Source of the DNA: Alkalinema sp. RU_4_3
GTDB taxonomy: Bacteria; Cyanobacteriota; Cyanobacteriia; Leptolyngbyales; Leptolyngbyaceae
Length of the DNA stretch: 50,642 bases
NCBI GenBank assembly: GCA_012031975.1
Contig: JAAUSA010000008.1
Location: forward strand, 1 to 50,642
Direction: 5' to 3'
Each line of letters begins with the position of its first letter. Positions within the stretch are counted from its first letter, which is position 1. Below are positions 18,532 to 28,243 of this stretch, one piece after another. The notes under the pieces are model-generated. The model did no database searches. It was not told where the DNA came from and saw nothing but the letters and a program-made list of their open reading frames with translations. A program made the position numbers and the translations under genes.

Positions 18532-19329
18532 ATGGTCTATCCAATTTCGGCTACGAAATTGCGCACCTACCAGCGCTGTGCCTATGCCTACTATCTCAAG
18601 TATGAGAGACGGGTTGAGAGTAACGAGTTCTATGGTTCGGCGGCTCTCGGGTCGGCGCTCCATCAAGCCTTGGCCGAGTCCTATCGAGACTGGCACTACC
18701 GCGAGGCCAAGCCCCACCGCCATTGGTTTGACCACTGTTGGAATAAATATTCCAAGGATCTCAATGTGGGCCAAGTTCGGGAGGGGCGACGGATTTTAGA
18801 GAGCTATTACGATCGCTTCGTAGACAAAGAAGCGGTGGTGCGGCAGCCCCTGGCGGTCGAAGGTAAAATTCAATCCAAGCTCCAGGTGGGGGATTTAGAG
18901 TTTTTAATTACGGGGCGCTACGATCGAATTGATTTTCTGCCCGATGGCTTGGAATTAATCGACTACAAGTCCGGGCGGGATGTGGATTTGCCAACCAATG
19001 GCGATATGGAACTGCAAATCGGGCTCTATTACATTGCCTTGGAGCAGACCTATCAACAAAGTCTGAAGTATTTGAGTCTGTTGTATTTGCGCACGGGGGA
19101 GAAGATTCGCTTTACGGCCTCCCGACAGCATAAAAAACGCGCCCTGGAAATTGTGGCGGATTTGGCTGTGAAATTGCGGCAGGATGAGGCCTGGGTGCCG
19201 ACGCCAGGTCAGGGGTGCGATCGCTGTAGCTATTCCCGCTATTGCAGTGCGATGCCGGGACAGACGGCCGCCTTGCCTGAGTTGCGCCCAGCCAAGAGTT
19301 TGCAGTTGGCGCTGCCGTTATCAGCGTAG
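18532..19329 (+). CDS. PD-(D/E)XK nuclease superfamily protein with four-cysteine (Fe-S type) signature
   Basis: 265 aa from the ATG at 18532; the frame is open further upstream, but homology-like sequence starts at YPISATKLRTYQRCAYAYYL. RecB/Cas4-type nuclease features: a Gly-x-x-x-H in GSALHQALAESY, an Asp in GRYDRIDFLPDG, the catalytic LIDYKSG, and a downstream Gln-rich helix (MELQIGLYYIALEQ). One Cys near the N-terminus plus three in GQGCDRCSYSRYC form the Cas4/AddB-type iron-sulphur cluster pattern. It is probably a DNA-processing enzyme in repair or recombination. No CRISPR array or cas gene is nearby, so it is not called cas4. A purine-pyrimidine microsatellite lies just upstream at about 18456-18482. 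Confidence 0.83.
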   Translation: MVYPISATKLRTYQRCAYAYYLKYERRVESNEFYGSAALGSALHQALAESYRDWHYREAKPHRHWFDHCWNKYSKDLNVGQVREGRRILESYYDRFVDKEAVVRQPLAVEGKIQSKLQVGDLEFLITGRYDRIDFLPDGLELIDYKSGRDVDLPTNGDMELQIGLYYIALEQTYQQSLKYLSLLYLRTGEKIRFTASRQHKKRALEIVADLAVKLRQDEAWVPTPGQGCDRCSYSRYCSAMPGQTAALPELRPAKSLQLALPLSA

Positions 19330-19340
19330 AATGGGCATGG

Positions 19341-19360
19341 CCTTCCCTAAATAGGGGAGG
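19341..19360 (+). terminator. Weak hairpin after the nuclease gene
   Basis: The arms ccttccc (19341-19347) and ggggagg (19354-19360) pair over 7 bp with one G-T wobble and are followed by a T-rich but interrupted tract (tttgttcgtttt). It could end transcription before the channel gene. Confidence 0.35.
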
Positions 19361-19393
19361 TTTGTTCGTTTTATCTTGTGGAATACGCGGCGG

Positions 19394-20566
19394 ATGAAAG
19401 TTCTTTTTGCGAAACGGGTTTGGCTAGGTCTAGGGTTAGGGTTGCTGCTGAGTTGGGTGGTGACGGGCTCCCTAGTAAATGGTCAGGGTTCCGTGGCGAA
19501 GGAGGTTTCTGCCGAGGTGGTGGCGCTCGGGAAACCCAAGGTTGAGACAAAAGTTGAAACAAAAGTTGAAACAAAGGCTGAGGCGGCGAAACCTGAGTCC
19601 TCGATGGATGCGGCAGAACGGCTGAAGCTGTTGCCGGAGAATCGTCCGGTGGTGGTGCAGGTGGGACTCTATGTGAGCAATTTGGCGGAAATTAATCAGA
19701 GTTCCGAAACCTTTGATGTGGCGGGGTATTTGTTTTACACCTGGCGGGATGGACGACTTGCCTACAATGCCAAGCAGATGGGGACCAATGCGCGATCGGT
19801 GAAATTAGAGGACATTTGGCATCCATCCGTGGAGATGGTGAATTTTAAGGAGTCTAAGGCCTCAGATACAACGGTGACGGTCGCGCCAGATGGGACGATC
19901 ACCGCCCAGGAAAGATTTTCTAAGACCCTGTCGTCTGGGTTGGACCTGCGGCGGTTTCCCTTCGACCAGGAGCATTTGCAGGTGGTGATCGAGTCGTTGC
20001 TCTATCCGTTGAGTGATCTGCGATTTACGACGGATAAGGGGAAATTAGCGATCGGGAAGGATAGTTTTGTCAGTCTGTCGGAATGGACGATTCAGGGGAT
20101 TCAGGGGAAGGATGGTAAATCCTTTTTTCCTCCGGAGCAGCAGGACTATTCACGGGTGACGATGGATGTTACTATTCAGCGTAATTCGGGGTTTTATCTA
20201 TTTAAGGTGATGATGCCTTTGTTTTTAATTACCATTGCGTCTTGGAGTGTCTTTTGGATCGATGCCAAGGAATTTTCGACACAGATTACGATCGCATTTA
20301 CGAATCTATTGACCGTGGTGGCCCTATTGCTCGTGGTGAATGATTCCTTGCCGCGTGTGGGATATTTGACGTTTATGGATGGCTTTACGATGCTGTGTTT
20401 TGCAGCAATCCTGGCGGTGATTATGGAATTAATCTGGGCGCACCGCTGGGAAAGCCGAGATGACCATGACCAGGCCCAGAGAATCCATGTAATGGCACGT
20501 TGGATCGTGCCATCAGGATTTCTTTTAACCTTCTTAGGGCTATGGGGAATGATGATTGGGGTTTAG
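19394..20566 (+). CDS. Prokaryotic pentameric ligand-gated ion channel (Cys-loop receptor homologue)
   Basis: 390 aa from the ATG at 19394; a TTG at 19376 is an unlikely alternative. A signal peptide/hydrophobic leader is followed by a short KVET tandem repeat. The beta-sandwich ligand-binding domain (about 75-270) contains VVVQVGLYVSNLAEIN, the family motif DLRRFPFDQEHLQVVIES (the loop lacks the two cysteines, as in GLIC and ELIC), and W-containing loops. Four membrane helices follow: M1 LFKVMMPLFLITIASWSV, M2 with FTNLLTVVALLLVV, M3 FTMLCFAAILAVIMEL, and M4 near the C-terminus. The channel would sit in the plasma membrane with an external ligand domain. Ligand and ion choice cannot be read. 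It ends 2 bases from a convergent gene. Confidence 0.88.
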   Translation: MKVLFAKRVWLGLGLGLLLSWVVTGSLVNGQGSVAKEVSAEVVALGKPKVETKVETKVETKAEAAKPESSMDAAERLKLLPENRPVVVQVGLYVSNLAEINQSSETFDVAGYLFYTWRDGRLAYNAKQMGTNARSVKLEDIWHPSVEMVNFKESKASDTTVTVAPDGTITAQERFSKTLSSGLDLRRFPFDQEHLQVVIESLLYPLSDLRFTTDKGKLAIGKDSFVSLSEWTIQGIQGKDGKSFFPPEQQDYSRVTMDVTIQRNSGFYLFKVMMPLFLITIASWSVFWIDAKEFSTQITIAFTNLLTVVALLLVVNDSLPRVGYLTFMDGFTMLCFAAILAVIMELIWAHRWESRDDHDQAQRIHVMARWIVPSGFLLTFLGLWGMMIGV

Positions 20567-20568
20567 TC

Positions 20569-21702
20569 TCACTTACCAAAGGATGGTAATTCAATGGCGA
20601 GGAGAGACTCGCGCTTGATGCGATCGCCCTCGCTCTCCCCTTCCTCATGCTTAAGGGTGATAAACGGTGAGACCACAGGAGCAATTTCCACTTCAATGTC
20701 GCTCGCGGGTTCTTCCCAGCCATCTAAGCGTGGACTCGGTAGGTCAATATCCATCTCGGTTTCGGAGGCTGGCATCTCTTCAATCACGTAGCTGACAGGT
20801 TCATGGGATTCCAACGCTGTCTCAGAGGTTAAATAGACCGTCTTTGCTTCATCGTTGGGGAATGCTTCGGGGGAGTCACTTAAGAAGGCATTCACCCAGG
20901 CCTTAGAACTCCAGTCGGACTCATTGCCACTGCCCGATTGAGCAGACCAGGGCTGCACAGGGGTTGCCTTGGGAATGGCCACCCGCGCAGCTACCATCTT
21001 CGGCGCCACAGGCTCCGCATCCACGATCGGATCTTCAAACAGACCCGGCACTTCAAGGGACTTTTCTAAGGCCGCCTTAAACTGTAGGGTATAGCGCTGC
21101 TGACGGTTGAGGCGCGATCGCAAATCTCGACAGGTCCGCTCCGCCTGGGCCACCAATTGGACCTGCTCCGCAAAATTCTGCTGGGTCGTCGCACATTCAC
21201 GCTCTAGCTGAGCCACCTGCTCTTGGCTGACCCGCAGCTCAGTATTCATGGTGTCGATCAAAATCTGCTGGCGCTGGGTCAACTGGTGCGATCGCTCCAA
21301 CTGCTGGAACAATTCCGTCACCTTCTGCTGGGACTGGGTCAAATCGCCCAAATACCGGGCAATCACCGCCTCCTGCTCCCGCAGCCAAGCATCCTCCGAC
21401 GCCTTGACCCGCGATTCCCAGCGTTCCGACTCCTGCTGGAGGGTCAGTTGAGACTGACCTAGGGCGGCTTCTAGGAAGGTAACGCGGGCGCGAAGGGTGT
21501 CATTTTGTTGAGTGAGGGAATCGACTAGATCGATCGAATCACCTTCCTCTAATTCCTCAGCCCCGATCGCATTGGGCAGGGCAATCGTTGTCCAAGGATC
21601 CTCATCATCCACCGCAGGCGCTGAAGCCACATCCACCAGCACAATATCGTCCGTTCGGTAGGACATTTCGGCGGTTTGATCCAAATTTACTGCTTCATTC
21701 AT
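20569..21702 (-). CDS. Coiled-coil protein of unknown function
   Basis: 377 aa when started at the ATG at 21700-21702 (MNEAVNLDQTAEMSY). An upstream TTG/GTG extension lacks support. Residues 80-230 are a long Gln/Glu-rich coiled coil with heptad character (LTQQNDTLRARVTFLEAALG, QQKVTELFQQLERSHQL). The C-terminal third is acidic and low in order, ending LLAIELPSFGK. There is no signal peptide or membrane helix. The composition fits a cyanobacterial scaffold or septum/carboxysome-associated filament protein, but no family is recognised. Confidence 0.65.
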   Translation of the reverse strand: MNEAVNLDQTAEMSYRTDDIVLVDVASAPAVDDEDPWTTIALPNAIGAEELEEGDSIDLVDSLTQQNDTLRARVTFLEAALGQSQLTLQQESERWESRVKASEDAWLREQEAVIARYLGDLTQSQQKVTELFQQLERSHQLTQRQQILIDTMNTELRVSQEQVAQLERECATTQQNFAEQVQLVAQAERTCRDLRSRLNRQQRYTLQFKAALEKSLEVPGLFEDPIVDAEPVAPKMVAARVAIPKATPVQPWSAQSGSGNESDWSSKAWVNAFLSDSPEAFPNDEAKTVYLTSETALESHEPVSYVIEEMPASETEMDIDLPSPRLDGWEEPASDIEVEIAPVVSPFITLKHEEGESEGDRIKRESLLAIELPSFGK

Positions 21703-21965
21703 CTCACGGCTGCCTATAGATACTGGGTGTGGACAAGGGGTAAGGAAGGGTAAACCCATCGACATAACACACACAGGTAGCGTCCTACAAAAGGAACTCC
21801 AGCAATTTTGCTACAGGTGTGGTGTGAACCAACAGGATGATACCCTACTTTCGAACAGATCGGCGGAATCTTTAAATCCCAAAGGTAGGCATCAGAATAC
21901 CCAAGCCTTATTTAAAAGCAACAGAGCTAGATCAAAATTAAACAATTTATATTCAACCCCTGTGC

Positions 21966-22160
21966 CTAGGTGCCCATTCGGTTAATACAGCCCGGTCGAT
22001 CCTTCACATGCTGACAGACCCGCTGGTATAGCACTTCCCTGGTGCCATGGGCGCCCGTCGCAAAAATGACCCGATCGGCCCCAATCAGCTTCTGAATTTT
22101 CACCCCACAAACCCCACAAACCTGGGTCGTAAACCCGCTGGCTACGGTGCTATCTGTCAT
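21966..22160 (-). CDS. Small four-cysteine protein, conserved-looking
   Basis: 64 aa from the ATG at 22158-22160 (MTDSTVASGFT); a GTG 15 bases earlier is an alternative. The cysteines are arranged VCGVCG ... VCQHVKDRPGCIN, that is C-x2-C and C-x8-C, so metal or Fe-S binding is plausible. It is located 35 bases after lpxB on the same strand and could be the last gene of the lpx operon. I do not recognise the family. Confidence 0.6.
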   Translation of the reverse strand: MTDSTVASGFTTQVCGVCGVKIQKLIGADRVIFATGAHGTREVLYQRVCQHVKDRPGCINRMGT

Positions 22161-22195
22161 AGGAAATATGCTCACGCGAAAGGGATTGCACCATT

Positions 22196-23386
22196 TTAGG
22201 CAGAAGGCTGGGAGAAACCGTTCAGCATGAGCAAAATTTCCTGGGCGGCACGATCGCTCACCCCTGGCTTCCCAAGGGCCTCTGCCATGGCATCATAGCC
22301 CTGGCGCTGCCGAGCTCGCGCCTCGGGAGTGATTTGAACCATGACGGCCTGGCAGATATTTTCCGGGGTCATCTCCTCCTGCAACAGCTCCGTCACCACA
22401 GGCTGCATCTGCACAAGATTCACCGGGCAAGCAAAGGTGGGAATCTTAAACCGCAGCACATGGCGTCCCAGCCAAGCCGTGATCGGATTGAGGGCATAGA
22501 CCACCACCTGGGGCACCTTCAGCAGGGCTAATTCCAGGTTTATGGTTCCAGATTTGGCGATCGCCAGGTCCGCCGCCGCCAACACCGTTTTACCCTGGTC
22601 TGGAGGCAAGATTTCTGCCCGTAGGCCGTACTGCTCCACGAACGATCGCACCAGGGGCTCAAATTCGGCGATCGCCAGGGGGATCCAAAATTTCACCTGG
22701 GGCAATTGGGCCTGGATTTGCTGGGCGGCGGCGAACACCCTGGGCACCAAATACTTCAGCTCCTGCTGGCGCGAAGCGGCGGACAGCACAACGGCGATCT
22801 GCTCCGGGGGAATGCCCAGTTCCGCGCGAGCGGCTTCGCGGCTGGGAAAGGTGGCGATGCGATCGACGAGGGGATGGCCCACAAAGGTCACAGGTAACCC
22901 ATGGCCTTCGTAGTAGCGGGCTTCCTCGGGGAAGATGGCTAGCAATCGATCGGTGATTCTGGCAATGGCATTGGTGTTTTTGTCATTAATGGACCAGGCC
23001 CATTCCTGGGGGGCAATGTAATAGACGATCGGCACCTTCGGAAACCGCTGCCGAACAAAGCTGCCCATGGGGGTATTGACGGCAATGTAGTCGATCAAAA
23101 TCACCAAATCGGGCGGATGCGCTTCGAGATAGCGCTCCACTTGCTTTTTCAAGAGCAGCATGGGCATCAGGTGGGGCAGGGCTTCGAGGAGCCCAATCGA
23201 AGAAATTCGCTGGGTATCGCCAATCAAATCAGCCCCCGCCGCCGCCATGCGAGGACCGCCGATGGCCACAATTTCTAGCTCAATCCCCTGGAGGCGGGCC
23301 TGGGCGAATAGGGACTCGATTAAAATCGCCCCCTGCAGGTCCCCCGACACTTCACCCGTCGAAATAAACAGCCTACGCTTCCCCAT
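22196..23386 (-). CDS. lpxB: Lipid-A-disaccharide synthase
   Basis: 396 aa. It condenses UDP-2,3-diacylglucosamine with lipid X to form the lipid A disaccharide (GT19 family). Motifs are FISTGEVSGDLQGA at the N-terminus, IDYIAVNTPMG, YYIAPQEWAW, VGHPLVD, and the nucleotide-binding end AKSGTINLELALLKVPQVVVY. It overlaps the end of lpxA by 14 bases, so the two are coupled. It acts at the inner face of the plasma membrane. Confidence 0.95.
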   Translation of the reverse strand: MGKRRLFISTGEVSGDLQGAILIESLFAQARLQGIELEIVAIGGPRMAAAGADLIGDTQRISSIGLLEALPHLMPMLLLKKQVERYLEAHPPDLVILIDYIAVNTPMGSFVRQRFPKVPIVYYIAPQEWAWSINDKNTNAIARITDRLLAIFPEEARYYEGHGLPVTFVGHPLVDRIATFPSREAARAELGIPPEQIAVVLSAASRQQELKYLVPRVFAAAQQIQAQLPQVKFWIPLAIAEFEPLVRSFVEQYGLRAEILPPDQGKTVLAAADLAIAKSGTINLELALLKVPQVVVYALNPITAWLGRHVLRFKIPTFACPVNLVQMQPVVTELLQEEMTPENICQAVMVQITPEARARQRQGYDAMAEALGKPGVSDRAAQEILLMLNGFSQPSA

Positions 23387-24182
23387 GCTTCGTCCGTCCG
23401 GGGGTCAGGCCACGGCGTCCCTTGGTTTGCGACTGCTTTAGGAAGCGGCACAGGTGCTGGAGATGTTCTAGATCGGACAGCAGCTCCACCTGCTCAAGGG
23501 CCTGATTAAAGGTCAACTCCGATCGGTACAGCAACCGATAGGCCTTCTTCAAAATCTTCACATCCAATTCCCCCAGCCCCGCCCGCTGCAAGCCAATGAT
23601 ATTAATCATCCGCACCCTTGAAGGGTTGCCCTCCACCATCATGTAGGGCGGGATATCACGATCGATGCGGGTCATGCCCCCCACCATGGCCAGGCGCCCA
23701 ATATGCACGAACTGATGAACCCCCAATACCCCGCTAATGCGGGCCTGGGATTCAATATGCACATGGCCCGCCAGGGCCACGGCGTTGGAAATAATAATAT
23801 GGTCCGCCAGCACGCAATTGTGGCCCACATGGGTATAGGCCATCAGCATGTTGTGGTCGCCAATCTGGGTGACCTCCCCCGCCTTGGTCGCCTGGTGGAT
23901 CGTCACGTATTCGCGAATCAGATTGTGGTGGCCAATCCGAACGGTATTGGTATGGCCGTCGTACTTGAGGTCCTGGGGTTCGAGGCCAATGGTGGCCCCC
24001 GCTGAAATGCGATTGTGTTCGCCGATTTCGGTATCCCCCTCGATCACCACATGGGGGCCGATTACCGTCTCCGCACCGATCCTAACCTGTCCCCCAATTA
24101 CCACATAAGGCCCAACCTGTACCGAAGGATGGAGCTGGGCATCGGGGTGGATCACCGCCGTTGGGTGAATCAGGCTGGACAT
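23373..24182 (-). CDS. lpxA: UDP-N-acetylglucosamine acyltransferase
   Basis: 269 aa from the ATG at 24180-24182 (MSSLIHPTAVIHPDA), which fits the family N-terminus. A ~43-codon open extension upstream is Ser/Pro-rich and not LpxA-like. Left-handed beta-helix hexapeptide repeats run over residues 5-190, with the catalytic His in YTHVGHNCVLADH and the family block GVLGVHQFVHIGRLAMVGG. The C-terminal helical domain starts after MINIIGLQRAGL. It performs the first acylation of lipid A synthesis. Confidence 0.94.
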   Translation of the reverse strand: MSSLIHPTAVIHPDAQLHPSVQVGPYVVIGGQVRIGAETVIGPHVVIEGDTEIGEHNRISAGATIGLEPQDLKYDGHTNTVRIGHHNLIREYVTIHQATKAGEVTQIGDHNMLMAYTHVGHNCVLADHIIISNAVALAGHVHIESQARISGVLGVHQFVHIGRLAMVGGMTRIDRDIPPYMMVEGNPSRVRMINIIGLQRAGLGELDVKILKKAYRLLYRSELTFNQALEQVELLSDLEHLQHLCRFLKQSQTKGRRGLTPGRTKHGEA

Positions 24183-24449
24183 GGGCGGACGTACCAGAGG
24201 TGTGACTGCCGGCACAGGCATCAGCGGGGTAACCGAGGAACTTGTGCGCGGGTTGAGAGATGTTGTGAGACCGGAGGCAGACATGCGTTCGGAGTTAGAC
24301 TTAGACAACATGAACTTTTTTATCGTTTTCGTAAATGTATTAAAAACGCCAAATCCTAGAGAATCACTCGCCCTATTAATTAATCTATTCGGAGATTAAT
24401 CGTATCAACGCCACATTGCACTAACCCGTCGGGGTTATTATTGAGCGCT

Positions 24450-24941
24450 TTAGTCAACCAGGGCAAACATCAATTCCCCTTCGCAGGCCAGTTGTCCATC
24501 GACCTCCGCCCGGCCCTGCATCTTCCCAAAACGACGTCCTTTGACGGACAACAGTTCCACGGTCATCACTAGCTGATCCCCAGGTACCACAGGCCGCCGA
24601 AACCGCACCTTATCTATCCCCGCAAACATAAACAACCCACTTTCTACCTTCCCGGCCATTTGCGTCAGGACCACGCCGCCCACCTGGGCCATGGCCTCCA
24701 CAATCATCACCCCAGGCATGATCGGTCGGTTGGGGAAATGGCCCTGGAAATGGGGTTCGTTGAAGGTGACATTCTTGATCCCCGTGGCCATTTTGCCCGG
24801 CACATAGTCGATGATCCGATCGACCAAGGCAAAGGGATAGCGATGGGGCAGCAATTGGTGAATCTCCTCCAGGGTGAAGGTAGTCTTCAGCACTGGAGGG
24901 ATCCCAGCATGGTCAGTTGGGGTTTCGGTCAAGGTAGACAT
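24450..24941 (-). CDS. fabZ: 3-hydroxyacyl-ACP dehydratase FabZ
   Basis: 163 aa hot-dog fold enzyme. Signatures are [14 protein letters not shown], the catalytic His in [16 protein letters not shown] and the catalytic acid in [11 protein letters not shown]. It dehydrates 3-hydroxyacyl-ACP in fatty acid elongation and competes with LpxA for the same substrate, which explains its place between lpxC and lpxA. It is separated from lpxC by 18 bases and from lpxA by 267 bases, so a separate promoter for lpxA is possible. Confidence 0.95.
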   Translation of the reverse strand: MSTLTETPTDHAGIPPVLKTTFTLEEIHQLLPHRYPFALVDRIIDYVPGKMATGIKNVTFNEPHFQGHFPNRPIMPGVMIVEAMAQVGGVVLTQMAGKVESGLFMFAGIDKVRFRRPVVPGDQLVMTVELLSVKGRRFGKMQGRAEVDGQLACEGELMFALVD

Positions 24942-24959
24942 GGCGAATGGTGCAAGGGA

Positions 24960-25793
24960 TTAGGGGAACCGGAGAATCGTGTCAAGCCGCAGGGCGAGTT
25001 GCCCATGGAGATTATGGCTGGCTTTGTAGGCCATATAGTGTGCCACAGGTAACTGGCCCACCAGACTTAAATCTCCCACTAAGTCTAAAAGCTTATGACG
25101 GACTGGCTCATTTGAAAATCGTAGGGGTGGATTTATCCAAGCTTCTTGGTCGCAAACCAAGGCATTGTCGAGGCTGCCACCTTTAATCAGACCCGCCGAT
25201 CGCAGTTGGTCGATTTGACGAGCCAGGCCAAAGGTGCGGGCGGGGGCGATCGCCTCACCAAAGCTTTCACTCGCTGGGGACCAGCTATGCCACTGGTTGC
25301 CGATGGGTTCGACCTCAAAATCAATCCCATAGCTAAACCGCAGTTCCGGGGAGGGAATTGCCGCGACGAATTGATCGCCCTGGTGAATCCAGATCGCCTC
25401 CGTCAGTAAGGCGGGAGTTGGCGTAGTTTGGTGGTGCAGCTCGGGGTGAGCGGCAATCACATCCCACCAAGGCTTGGCAGAACCGTCCAGCAAAGGCACC
25501 TCTGGCCCATCAATCTCAATGCGCACATCCAAAACCCCAGCGGCAAACAGCGCCGCCAGGAGATGCTCCACGGTGCGGACCCTCGCTTCTCCCGCCACCA
25601 ATTCCGTTGAAAGCTGAGTCTGCTGTTGCAGCGCTATGGTGGCGGGAATTTCCGGCTGGCCGGGTAAATCAGTGCGGACAAAATAGCGCCCCCGACCCTG
25701 GGGGGCGGGCACGAGTCGCACGGTGGCAGTGGTGCCGGAATGGAGGCCGACACCGCTGATACCGGGGGCGATCGTCCCAGAAGCCGCCTCCAT
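24960..25793 (-). CDS. lpxC: UDP-3-O-acyl-N-acetylglucosamine deacetylase
   Basis: 277 aa zinc-dependent enzyme of the committed step of lipid A synthesis. It shows GVGLHSG near the N-terminus, zinc ligands His in [11 protein letters not shown] and His/Asp in [10 protein letters not shown], and the general-acid region ASHNLHG near the end. Its ATG overlaps the bamA stop (TAATG), so translation is coupled. LpxC is slightly shorter than the E. coli enzyme, as in other cyanobacteria. Confidence 0.94.
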   Translation of the reverse strand: MEAASGTIAPGISGVGLHSGTTATVRLVPAPQGRGRYFVRTDLPGQPEIPATIALQQQTQLSTELVAGEARVRTVEHLLAALFAAGVLDVRIEIDGPEVPLLDGSAKPWWDVIAAHPELHHQTTPTPALLTEAIWIHQGDQFVAAIPSPELRFSYGIDFEVEPIGNQWHSWSPASESFGEAIAPARTFGLARQIDQLRSAGLIKGGSLDNALVCDQEAWINPPLRFSNEPVRHKLLDLVGDLSLVGQLPVAHYMAYKASHNLHGQLALRLDTILRFP

Positions 25794-28149
25794 TAGAAGC
25801 GTTCTCCAATCCCAAAGTGCAGACGACCGTCGCCGCGATCGTTAAAGCCATAGTCCACGCGAATTGGGCCGAGGGGGGATTGAATCCGCACGCCTAGGCC
25901 ATAGCCAATCCCGCCGCCGGGCTTGCCCCGCAGACCCGCCGGATCCCCCTTGACGTTGCTACCACTGCCAAAGTCGGTGGCGGCATCCACAAAGGCGGCG
26001 GCGGAGACAATCGAAAAGAGGGGGAAGCGATATTCTGCCGTGGCCTGGAGGAAGCTCTTGCCGCTGCCGACATCCCCTTCTTCATAGCCCCTCACGGAGT
26101 TACTCCCACCGAGAGAAAAGGCCTCATAGGGGGGCAGGTCGCCCAGCACGGTACCCGCTTGCACATTAAAGGCAAAAGCCTGGGGACAGATCCCACGGGC
26201 CTTCTGCTGCAAATCGATCCGCTTTGGATTGACCGTCTTGCATTCGGGGGTGAACTTGGTCAAGCGGGTGGGGATATAGAAGCTGTAGCTACCGCGCAGG
26301 CGGTTGAAGAAGATACTGCCCTGGCCCAAAGGCACAGACTGCTCCGTCCCAATCCGGAATAGGGAACCGCTGGTCGGGCGCAGTGGATCGTTGCGATAGT
26401 CGCCGGACAGGCCAAACTGAAGGGTAAATAAATCATCCTTCCCTTTGCCGCTGAAACTCAGATCGCTACCGATACCCACCACCTGGCCAGCATCATTGAC
26501 CTGGGGCGCATTGTCCCGAACCAAGTCGCCATCACTGTCCTGAATCCGGACCTGCTGGTACTGAAGGCCCAGGGAGGCCGTCAGGGGCGCTCGCTTGAAG
26601 ACATCCTTCGACAGGGGTCGGGTAAAGCTAATGCCGCCGCCGCTGCGGACGACGCGGGGGCGATCGCGATCGGTGCCATTGTTGAGCACGCGCACTTCGT
26701 CGCCGCCGTCATAGATCAGTGAGATACTGCGGCGGCGGAAGCCGTTGATCGTGTAGGAGGTGCGGTAGGGATCCCCGGCGATCCAGGGGTTGGTGAAATT
26801 GAGATCGAAGAGCAGTTCCCGCTGGCCGAGCTGTAATTCTGCCCCGAGTTTTTGGTTGTTGCCGCCGAGGTTTTGCTGCTGGTAGCTGGCGGTGCCAAAC
26901 AGGCCGCTGGCGGAGCTAATCCCGGCCCCGGCGGCGATGGAGCCGGCTTTTTTCTCGGCGACATTGACCACCACGTTGACCTTGCGGGGGTCCTGACCCG
27001 GATCGAGACCGAGTTTGACATCATCGAAAATGCCGAGGCCGAAGACGCGGGCGAGATCGGATTCGGCGGTGTTTTTGTTAAACACCTGGCCGGGTTTGAG
27101 TTCCATCTCGCGCTTGATGATGAAGTCCCGCGTGCGGCCCTTGATTTCTTTGCCGTTTTCGCTCGTTTCGCCCTGCTTGTTAATGAACTGGATGGAGATG
27201 GTTTCGATGGAGCCCTCGGCCATTTCCACCGTCACGGTCCCATCGGGGGAAACCTTGGGCAGATCGACCACCTGGGCGAGGACATAACCCTTGTCCTGGT
27301 ACTTCTTGACCAGTTCCTGGACGCTGCGTTGCACCTCGCGCAGGTTGATGTTTTGGCCGAGTTGGGGCTGGAAGAGGGCTTCGACTTCGGCGGCGGGGAA
27401 GACCGTATTGCCGTTGATGCGGATGGCTTTGAATATGGGGTTGGCCTCCACTTCAAAGGTGACCCGTACGCCTAGGGGCGTGTCCTCGGGCGTAGCTTTG
27501 ACATTGCTGAAGAAGCCCGTGGCGAAGATCGCATTGATGTCTTCCTGGAGCTGGGTGCGGGTGGTGGTTTGGCCCGGCTTGGTGCGGACGACGCGGTAGA
27601 TCTCGTTTTGGAGTTCGCCACTGGTGCCCTTGACGGCGACCTCTGCCACCAGACGCGGGGCTCACTGCCGGGGGCCGGAGCTGGAGCACCCGGTACGGTT
27701 TTGTTTTGGCTCGGGGGCAGGGTGATTTCGGAGGGGGGCACCTTCGGTTCGGGCACCACTGGGGGCGGCGGCGTGTTGATCGAGGGGGTGGAAGGCGTGG
27801 TGCCTGTTTCGGGGGAAATTTTGATTACATTCGGGGTCTCTTGCTCCGCATTGGCCTGGGCAATTTTCTCCGTTGTCGGGGCGGGAATCGTCGGCTCCAC
27901 CGGGGCGATCGGTACCACGATCACATCGGGAGACTTGGGCTCCGGCTTGCTTTGGTCTGGGCTGTTATTGGGAATAGCAGGCGGGTTCGGCGTAGCATTG
28001 GGCGCCCCTTCCGTCGGCACCACTAGATTTTCGGTAGGCTGCGCGATCGCAATCTTTAGGGAGGAGGCTGATTTGGCATCAGCCGGCCCAACATTAGCAA
28101 TAACAGACAGGGCCGCAAGCGCGACCGGGGACCAACGCAACATATTCAC
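25793..28149 (-). pseudogene. bamA: Outer-membrane assembly protein BamA/Omp85 (Toc75 family), one frameshift
   Basis: About 785 aa when joined. The N-terminal part (28149 to 27650) has a signal peptide (VALAALSVIANVGPADA) and a long Pro-rich low-complexity linker. The second frame from about 27650 gives three POTRA-like repeats (VAVKGTSGELQNE, FKAIRINGNTVFPAAEVEAL, ITIQ-type) and a C-terminal 16-strand barrel domain (GTASYQQQNLGGNNQ, LPPYEAFSLGGSNSVRGYEEG, final GIGERF). The break is at about 27652 where one G (plus strand) is missing. RVLVAEVAV then reads through. BamA is essential for outer-membrane protein insertion, so a sequencing error is likely. The start can be the GTG at 28149 or the ATG at 28143. 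Confidence 0.88.
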
Positions 28150-28243
28150 GCGAACACTCCTCTAACAACCACTTGAGATAAATAACGGGGCGATCTGGGG
28201 ATCTACTTAAACAAATATTAAGATGAACTGCGAGAATTCTACC

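Noticed and set aside
18532-19329. Calling the nuclease-like gene cas4
   Set aside because: The motifs fit, but there are no cas1/cas2 genes or CRISPR repeats; the wider RecB-like family has the same motifs.
26852-27475. Open frame of 207 codons on the plus strand
   Set aside because: Antisense to the bamA POTRA region and without any recognisable features.
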